64,000 nucleotides of DNA from the NCBI GenBank assembly GCA_020632995.1, contig JACKEN010000007.1, positions 248,001-312,000 on the forward strand. The letters run 5' to 3'. A program made the position numbers and the translations under genes. Position 1 is the first letter of the stretch, and the number at the start of each line of letters is the position of its first letter. The stretch comes from Deltaproteobacteria bacterium. GTDB taxonomy: Bacteria > Myxococcota > Kuafuiibacteriia > Kuafuiibacteriales > Kuafuiibacteriaceae. Under the pieces are notes generated by a model. It searched no databases. It saw nothing but the letters and a program-made list of their open reading frames with translations, and was not told where the DNA came from. This document shows positions 59,095-64,000 of this stretch, piece after piece.

Positions 59095-60492
59095 ATGCGG
59101 ATCACTGGGCTCATCCTCCTCATCCTCGGCCTCTCGTGCTTCGGCTGCTCCAGCGGGGACGGCTTCGCCGACGCGGGCGCGCCGCAGATCCGCGACGGCG
59201 GCGCCACCGCGGTCGACACCGGCCTCCCGATCGACACAGGCACCGCGATCGACGCCGGGCCGGGCGACGACGCGGGGCCGGGCGATGACGCGGGGCCGGG
59301 CGGAGACGGCGGCACCGAGGAGGACTCGGGCACCCCGGCGGACTCCGGCACCCCCGGCGCGACCTTCAGCGAGGCGCGCATCGACGACACCATCGTGCAC
59401 GGCCAGGGGGTCGAGCTGGTCGACCTCGACGGCGACACCGACCTCGACGTGGTGGTGGCGCTGAGCCTCACCGACGCGGTGCACGCGTACATCAACCCGG
59501 GCGACGCCAGCGGCTGGACCCGCGTGGTGATCGGCCAGCAGATCGTCGCGATGGAGGTGGACGTGGCCGACCTCGACGGCGACACCGACCTCGACGTGGT
59601 CGCGGTGGGCCTCTTCGACCGCGCGGGCGGCTTCACGAGCGCGGGCGAGGTCACCTGGTTCGAGAACCCCGGCACCGTGACCGGCACCTGGATCCGGCAC
59701 GAGATCACCGGCCTCACGTTCTGGGGCGCGCGCTTCGTGGAGGCGGCGGACCTCACCGGCGATGGGCGCGCAGACCTGGTGGTCGGCGCGAACCAGATGA
59801 GCGACGTGAACGGCAACCCGCAGGGGAACGGCCTGTACTGGTTCCGCAACACCGGCGGCGCCTTCGCCAGCCCCCAGGCCCTGGACCCTGCGCTGGTGAA
59901 CGTCTACGCGGTGCAGCTCCATGACGTCGATGGCGATGGGGTGCTCGACGTGATGGCCCTCGGCAGCGACTCCAATGAGGTGGCGTGGTGGGCCAACGGG
60001 CGCACCGACGGCCAGGTGGACGACAACCCGACCTTCACCAAGCACGTCATCTCGAGCCCCCCTGCACCCTTCGACCTGCGCCTCGCCGACATGGACGGCG
60101 ACCCGGCCCTCGAGGCGGTGGTGACCATGAGCCGCGGGTCCGGCGCGGTGGTCTACTACGACCCGCCCGCCGACGTGACGGCCGAGTGGCCGGAGGTGGT
60201 GGTGAGCGACAGCTTCGGCGGCGGCGCCAACAGCCGGCTCTACGCGGGCGACCTCGACGGCGACGGCAAGGCCGACGTCGCGGTGGGCGCGGGGGCCCAG
60301 ACCACCATCCAGATCTTCTTCCAGGGCGAGGGCGGCTTCACCGGGCAGGTGGTGCGCGACGACTACACCGGCCTCGACTGGCTCACCGGCGGCGACCTCG
60401 ACGGCGACGGCCGCGCGGACCTCGTCACCGCCACCTACGGCTTCGCGGACGGCCAGGACATAGTGTCCTGGTGGAAGAACTCGGCGCCATGA
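59095..60492 (+). CDS. FG-GAP repeat surface lipoprotein (first of two)
   Basis: 465 residues. The signal peptide LILLILGLSCFGC ends in lipobox CFGC. A Pro/Asp/Gly spacer (DAGPGDDAGPGDDAGPG) covers residues about 25-95. Seven FG-GAP/VCBS-like repeats follow, each with a Ca2+-binding DxDGDxxxD core: DLDGDTDLD (twice), DLTGDGRAD, DVDGDGVLD, DMDGDPALE, DLDGDGKAD, DLDGDGRAD, which fits a seven-bladed propeller. Such proteins bind ligands or matrix outside the cell. It overlaps the next gene by ATGA. Confidence 0.85.
   Translation: MRITGLILLILGLSCFGCSSGDGFADAGAPQIRDGGATAVDTGLPIDTGTAIDAGPGDDAGPGDDAGPGGDGGTEEDSGTPADSGTPGATFSEARIDDTIVHGQGVELVDLDGDTDLDVVVALSLTDAVHAYINPGDASGWTRVVIGQQIVAMEVDVADLDGDTDLDVVAVGLFDRAGGFTSAGEVTWFENPGTVTGTWIRHEITGLTFWGARFVEAADLTGDGRADLVVGANQMSDVNGNPQGNGLYWFRNTGGAFASPQALDPALVNVYAVQLHDVDGDGVLDVMALGSDSNEVAWWANGRTDGQVDDNPTFTKHVISSPPAPFDLRLADMDGDPALEAVVTMSRGSGAVVYYDPPADVTAEWPEVVVSDSFGGGANSRLYAGDLDGDGKADVAVGAGAQTTIQIFFQGEGGFTGQVVRDDYTGLDWLTGGDLDGDGRADLVTATYGFADGQDIVSWWKNSAP
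59214..59360 (+). repeat. Coding spacer repeat (Asp-Ala-Gly-Pro-Gly-Asp)
   Basis: GACGACGCGGGGCCGGGC-type 18-base units repeat about three times, encoding DDAGPG, followed by GACTCGGGCACCCCGGCG-type units encoding DSGTPA. Confidence 0.7.
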
Positions 60493-62156
60493 CGCGACTC
60501 GACGCGCAAGTCTTCCTGCTGTTGGGGTTGGCGGTGGGCCTGGCCGCGTGCGACGGACCGAAGACGGTCGACGTCATGGTGTTCGACGCGGGCTTCGAGG
60601 ACGACGACGCGGGCTGGGCGGACACCGGGGTGGTGGAGGACTCTGGGGTGGTCGAGGACACAGGAGTGCTCGAGGACGCCGGGGACGCGGGTGAGCTCGA
60701 CGGCGCTGTGGACGGCGGGGCGCCGGACACCGGGGTGGAGGAGGACGCGGGTGAGGTCGACGGCGGCGTCGACGTGGACGGAGGACCAGACGTAGACGGC
60801 GGCGTCGACGTGGACGGCGGCGTCGGCGTCGACGGCGGCGTCGACGCGGACGGCGGCGTGGACGCAGGCACGCCCGACACCGGCGCCCCCGACACCGGCG
60901 CCCCCGACACCGGCGCGCCCGACACCGGCGCCCCCGACACCGGCGTAGACGCGGGCACCCCCGACACCGGCGTGGACGGTGGGGTCTACGGCCCGCCGCC
61001 CAGCGGCTTCACCCGGAACCTGATCGACGGCACCTTCGAGCACGGCCAGCACGTGACGCTGGTGGACATCGACGGCGACGGCGACCTGGACGCGATCAAC
61101 TCCATCAGCCTCACCGACATGGTGCGCCTCTACCTGAATGGCGGGGACTCCAACGGCGGCGGCAACGGGAGCGCCTGGAGCACGGTGCCGGTGGCCCCCG
61201 CCAACAGCATCGTGGCCATGGGCACCGCGGTGGCGGACTTCGACGGGGATGCCGACCTCGATATCGTCGCGGTGGGCTTCTTCGACCGGCCCAACGGCTT
61301 CGCCACCACCGGCAACCTCACCCTGTACCGGCAGGGCGCCGACGCCACCCAGTGGACGGCCACCCCCATCCCGGTCGGGAACGCGTTCTGGGGCCCCCGG
61401 ACCATCGCGAGCGGCGACCTCACCGGCGACGGGCAGCCCGACCTCGTGACCGGCGGGGTGGAGTGGTACGACGTCAACGGGAACGTGGTCGGCCACGGGG
61501 TGCGCTACCACACGAACACCGGCGGCAACTTCGCAACTCCGGTTGACGTCGACACCCTGCTCCAGGGGGTCGAGGGCCTCGCGATCACCGACGTCGACGG
61601 CGACGGGGTCCAGGACATCATCGCGGCGGGGCGCATCGACGGGCGCGTCTATTGGTACGAGAACAACCGGACCGCGGGGATCCAGGACCCGAACCCCACC
61701 TTCACGCGGCACGATCTGGCCACCGTGGCGGAGGTCGGTCACTTCGTCCTGGCGCAGATGGACGCCGATCCCGCGTTGGAGCTCGTCCTGATTCATGACG
61801 ACAGCAACGGCGGCGAGGTGGCCTACTACGACCCGCCCGCCAACGTACGGATCCCGTGGATCCGGAACGTGGTCTCCGCCACCTTCGGGGGGAGCGGCGA
61901 CGTCCACCGGGTGGCGGCGGGGGACTTCAACCGCGACGGGTTCACCGACGTGGCGGCGACCTCCGCGGTGCGGGCCGAGGTGCGGGTGTTCATCCGCACC
62001 GCCACGGGCTTCACCGGGCAGCTGGTGCAGTCCCTGCCGGGGGTCGACGCGGTGACCGCCGGCGACCTCGACGGCGACGGCGCGGCGGACGTGGTGACCA
62101 CCACGTACACCAACGGCACCAACGACCGCGTGGAGTGGTTCCACCCCCTGCCCTGA
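60489..62156 (+). CDS. FG-GAP repeat surface lipoprotein (second of two)
   Basis: 555 residues. Signal peptide LLLGLAVGLAAC with lipobox LAAC. Residues about 25-170 are the longest spacer in the window: first VEDSG/VEDTG, then VDVDGG units, then five DTGAP units. The C-terminal propeller has seven Ca2+-type cores (DIDGDGDLD, DFDGDADLD, DLTGDGQPD, DVDGDGVQD, QMDADPALE, DFNRDGFTD, DLDGDGAAD), in the same order as its neighbour, including the odd fifth blade (DPALE) that lacks the usual core in both. It is a tandem paralogue of the upstream gene. Confidence 0.85.
   Translation: MTRLDAQVFLLLGLAVGLAACDGPKTVDVMVFDAGFEDDDAGWADTGVVEDSGVVEDTGVLEDAGDAGELDGAVDGGAPDTGVEEDAGEVDGGVDVDGGPDVDGGVDVDGGVGVDGGVDADGGVDAGTPDTGAPDTGAPDTGAPDTGAPDTGVDAGTPDTGVDGGVYGPPPSGFTRNLIDGTFEHGQHVTLVDIDGDGDLDAINSISLTDMVRLYLNGGDSNGGGNGSAWSTVPVAPANSIVAMGTAVADFDGDADLDIVAVGFFDRPNGFATTGNLTLYRQGADATQWTATPIPVGNAFWGPRTIASGDLTGDGQPDLVTGGVEWYDVNGNVVGHGVRYHTNTGGNFATPVDVDTLLQGVEGLAITDVDGDGVQDIIAAGRIDGRVYWYENNRTAGIQDPNPTFTRHDLATVAEVGHFVLAQMDADPALELVLIHDDSNGGEVAYYDPPANVRIPWIRNVVSATFGGSGDVHRVAAGDFNRDGFTDVAATSAVRAEVRVFIRTATGFTGQLVQSLPGVDAVTAGDLDGDGAADVVTTTYTNGTNDRVEWFHPLP
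60580..60980 (+). repeat. Three-zone coding spacer repeat (VEDTG, DVDGG, DTGAP)
   Basis: Near 60640-60680 are GTGGTCGAGGACACA-type units; at 60770-60860 GGCGTCGACGTGGACGGC-type units; at 60875-60948 five almost identical 15-base GACACCGGCGCCCCC units. The last copies differ by single synonymous bases, so they may be recent slippage products. Confidence 0.75.
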
Positions 62157-62198
62157 TGCCTTGACCGCGGGCGCCCCGGGCCCGATGGTCCGCGCCCC

Positions 62199-62840
62199 AT
62201 GCCGGTGTTGAAGGGAGCGGTGACGTTCGCGCGGTTTCGCGCGGAGCGCACCAAGGACGAGCCCAAGGATCTCCGCCGATCCCTGGCCAACGCGCTCCGC
62301 AAGAGCGCTTTCGAAGCGCTGGACCCGACGGGCGACGAGGATCGCGCCGCGGGCTGGGTGGAGCTCGAGGACACCGAGTCCACCGAGCTGTCCCCGAGCC
62401 ACTTCTTGTTCGGCGACTACATGATGGTGAGCTGGCGCGTGGACACCCTGCGGGTTCCGGCGCCCCGCCTGAAGGCCGAGCTGGACCAGTGGACGCGCGC
62501 CCACGAGGCCCAACACGGAGAGGCGCCGAAGCGCGCGGCCAAGAAGGCGCAGAAGGAGCTGATCTTGAAGAAGCTCCGGCGCCAGGCCTTCCCCGCCACC
62601 CGCACCTACGACGTCACCTGGAACCTCGAGACCGACGTGGTCTTCGTGTGGGCGTCCGGGCGCAAGATCGTGGACGAGGTGGTGGTGGCCCTCGAGGAGG
62701 GCTTCGGGCTGCGCCTGCACGCCCAGTCGCCGGGCGCGCTGGTGGAGCGGGCCGAGATTCCAAAGGACAACATCGAGCCGACCCCCGAGCTGTTCGGGCA
62801 GGACGTGGTGAGCGAGGCGAGAAGTCGTGTCGGGGCGTGA
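62199..62840 (+). CDS. RdgC-like recombination-associated protein
   Basis: 213 residues. MPVLKGAVTFARFRAE, then DLRRSLANALRKSAFEALDPTGDEDRAAGWVE, match the start of RdgC-type nucleoid proteins, and TYDVTWNLETDVVFVWASGRKIVDEVVVALEEGFGLRL the C-terminal half with its FVW and EEVxxLxxxxFG patterns. E. coli RdgC is 303 residues and forms a DNA-encircling dimeric ring that limits RecA; this version is shorter. A Lys-rich stretch (KRAAKKAQKELILKKLRRQ, about 108-126) could contact DNA. The stop overlaps the next gene by 14 bp. Confidence 0.72.
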   Translation: MPVLKGAVTFARFRAERTKDEPKDLRRSLANALRKSAFEALDPTGDEDRAAGWVELEDTESTELSPSHFLFGDYMMVSWRVDTLRVPAPRLKAELDQWTRAHEAQHGEAPKRAAKKAQKELILKKLRRQAFPATRTYDVTWNLETDVVFVWASGRKIVDEVVVALEEGFGLRLHAQSPGALVERAEIPKDNIEPTPELFGQDVVSEARSRVGA

Positions 62841-63438
62841 AGAGAGCGAGTTCCTCCGGGGAGACATCGGCGTCGACGGCCAGGCGGTCGAAGAGGAGAA
62901 GGACGAGGCCGAGGTCCAACGCGGCGAAGCGGTCGAGGCCCTCGCCCGCGGCCGGGCCTACCTCGGTCGTGAGTTCCTCACCTGGCTGTTGTGGATGTCC
63001 AACTCGGGCGTCACCATCACCCAGCACGAGGGCGAAGACCTGAGCCTGCTCGTGGTTGGGCAGGTCATCCTGCGCGGCCTGGCCGGAGATGCAACCGAGC
63101 TTGCGGTGAAGGGGCACCTGTCCGCGTACTCGGACGTGGTGCGGAGCGCGATCGACAAGGGCCTCCTGGTCCACCAGGCGCGCCTGCGGATCCAGTTCGG
63201 GGAGCAGGTCTACGAGGTGACCCTCGACGCCGAGCACCTGGACTTCAAGGGCGCCCAGATCCCCAAGGTCCTGTCCGAGGAGGACGCGGACCAGATCACC
63301 GAGCGCCTCTTCCTGTGCGAGCGCCTGGCCGGCCTCGTGGATGCCCTCTGGGGGGCTTTCATGGAGGTCCGGGCCTCGGGCGAGTGGAAGAAGAAGGCGG
63401 TCCCCGGGATCAAGCGCTGGGTCTCCGAGGCGGGTTGA
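62827..63438 (+). CDS. RdgC-coupled protein of unknown function
   Basis: 203 residues, GTG start, overlapping the RdgC-like gene by 14 bp. The first 40 residues are acidic. The core starts with YLGREFLTWLLWMSNSG (about 46-62), a motif I have seen in the C-terminal part of longer RdgC-like proteins, followed by LLVVGQVILRGLAGDATELAVKG. So this may be the other half of a split RdgC-type protein. A helical region with Glu/Arg pairs ends the chain. No enzymatic motif is seen. Confidence 0.68.
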   Translation: MSGREESEFLRGDIGVDGQAVEEEKDEAEVQRGEAVEALARGRAYLGREFLTWLLWMSNSGVTITQHEGEDLSLLVVGQVILRGLAGDATELAVKGHLSAYSDVVRSAIDKGLLVHQARLRIQFGEQVYEVTLDAEHLDFKGAQIPKVLSEEDADQITERLFLCERLAGLVDALWGAFMEVRASGEWKKKAVPGIKRWVSEAG

Positions 63439-63474
63439 TCGAACCCTCCCTTCCCGGTCAGGCTCTCACCAGGC

Positions 63475-64000
63475 ATGAGGCGCCGCGCGAAGATCCTGAG
63501 CATCATCGCCGCCGCGACCGCGGTCGCGGGGCTGGGGGCAGGGGTCATCCTCGGTCGCGCGCCCCAGGCGACCCCCGAGGTCGCCGCCCCCATCGCCGCC
63601 GAAGCCGCCATCCCCGCGGCGCCCGGGCCCCACTACTCGCCCTTCGTGGTCCAGATGAGCCACCCGGAGCTCCCGTTCCACCAGATCTCCTTCAAGGACG
63701 TGGGGATGTCGGTGGCCCCCAAGGAGCGGGCGTTCATGTACGAGACCATCGCCCAGTCCCTGGCGGTGGCCCTGGCCGAGCACCCCCAACAGCCCATGTC
63801 CTCCGAGGTCCTGTTCTCGTCTGAGGCAGCCGACCCCAACAGCCACCTGGCCTGCGGGAGCGCCCACATCTACGTCGACCTCTGGCAGCCCAGCGCCGAG
63901 CGCTACGGCTACTCCCTGTGGTCCGGCTGCGGCGAGGACGACCAGTTCCGCTGGCAGGAGGTCGACGGCTCGGTGGAGCCCCTCGCCCATGACATCGCCG
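63475..64000 (+). CDS. Exported protein of unknown function (3' partial)
   Basis: 175 complete codons are visible and the gene runs off the window. The N-terminus MRRRAKILSIIAAATAVAGL has a basic n-region, then a hydrophobic stretch (AGLGAGVILG) and an Ala/Pro/Glu-rich linker, as in a signal peptide or single-TM anchor. The rest (HYSPFVVQMSHPELPFHQISFKDVG, later CGSAHIYVDLWQPSAERYGYSLWSGCGEDDQF) has two Cys and is unassigned. There are no stops in this frame and codon use matches neighbours, so it is a real gene. It follows the RdgC-coupled gene by 36 bp. Confidence 0.65.
   Translation, partial: MRRRAKILSIIAAATAVAGLGAGVILGRAPQATPEVAAPIAAEAAIPAAPGPHYSPFVVQMSHPELPFHQISFKDVGMSVAPKERAFMYETIAQSLAVALAEHPQQPMSSEVLFSSEAADPNSHLACGSAHIYVDLWQPSAERYGYSLWSGCGEDDQFRWQEVDGSVEPLAHDIA

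Noticed and set aside
1..64000. Genomic island, prophage or integrated element
   Set aside because: No integrase, transposase, att-like repeat, tRNA flank or base-composition shift was found; housekeeping genes are spread throughout.

Overview
The window is GC-rich (about 70%, with very high GC at third codon positions), densely packed DNA from what looks like a Myxococcota bacterium, most likely of the Polyangiales/Sandaracinus type. That placement is inference. It rests on outer lipoproteins with Asp-Thr-Gly/Asp-Ser-Gly spacer repeats, the Cys-rich CGNG...EGCD module, HDOD and Ser/Thr-kinase regulators, a GH57/DUF3536 protein and a TRL-OmpA protein. I count 54 protein genes, two of them cut by the window ends. 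I see no rRNA, tRNA, CRISPR array, transposase or integrase, and no gene-free stretch above 300 bp (the longest is about 190 bp, 36394-36585).

Layout. 1-7.5 kb: end of a sterol-desaturase-family gene, a multidomain Cys-peptidase-like/pentapeptide protein, an orphan Cpn10, an APH-fold kinase, a NUDIX hydrolase, a DOT1-like methyltransferase, two tandem paralogous lipoproteins and an SPFH protein. 8.8-14.3 kb: a complete tripartite RND efflux operon (outer-membrane factor, adaptor, pump). 14.4-23.9 kb: secreted Cys-rich proteins, a quinone-oxidoreductase-like MDR, an HSP90-like ATPase followed by a TPR protein, a GST-like protein and lipoproteins. 23.9-30.3 kb: a housekeeping operon yajC-secD-secF-recJ-queE-NTPase (minus strand). 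30.4-36.4 kb: HDOD protein, MoxR/VWA pair, LuxR-type regulator, Na+/solute symporter. 36.6-41.5 kb: a ThDP enzyme translationally coupled to an atypical KAS III-like enzyme, followed by a hybrid histidine kinase. 41.5-48.4 kb: alpha/beta hydrolase, beta-helix lipoprotein, REC-GGDEF protein, TRL-OmpA lipoprotein, GH57 enzyme. 48.5-59 kb: S33-type peptidase with a NatA/NatB-like ABC exporter, a zinc-ribbon Ser/Thr kinase with its PP2C partner, a lipoprotein and a second three-gene ABC system. 59-64 kb: two tandem seven-repeat FG-GAP lipoproteins, an RdgC-like protein with a coupled partner, and the start of an unidentified exported protein.

Two genome-scale features stand out. All ten convergent gene pairs overlap or abut within 8 bp at their stops. 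Many first genes have a TA-rich -10-like hexamer only 5-10 nt before the start codon, which suggests leaderless or near-leaderless transcription. The best candidates for less-described biology are the ThDP/KAS III/hybrid-kinase cassette, the HSP90-like/TPR pair, the Cys-peptidase-like/pentapeptide fusion, the four-zinc-ribbon kinase and the DOT1-like methyltransferase.
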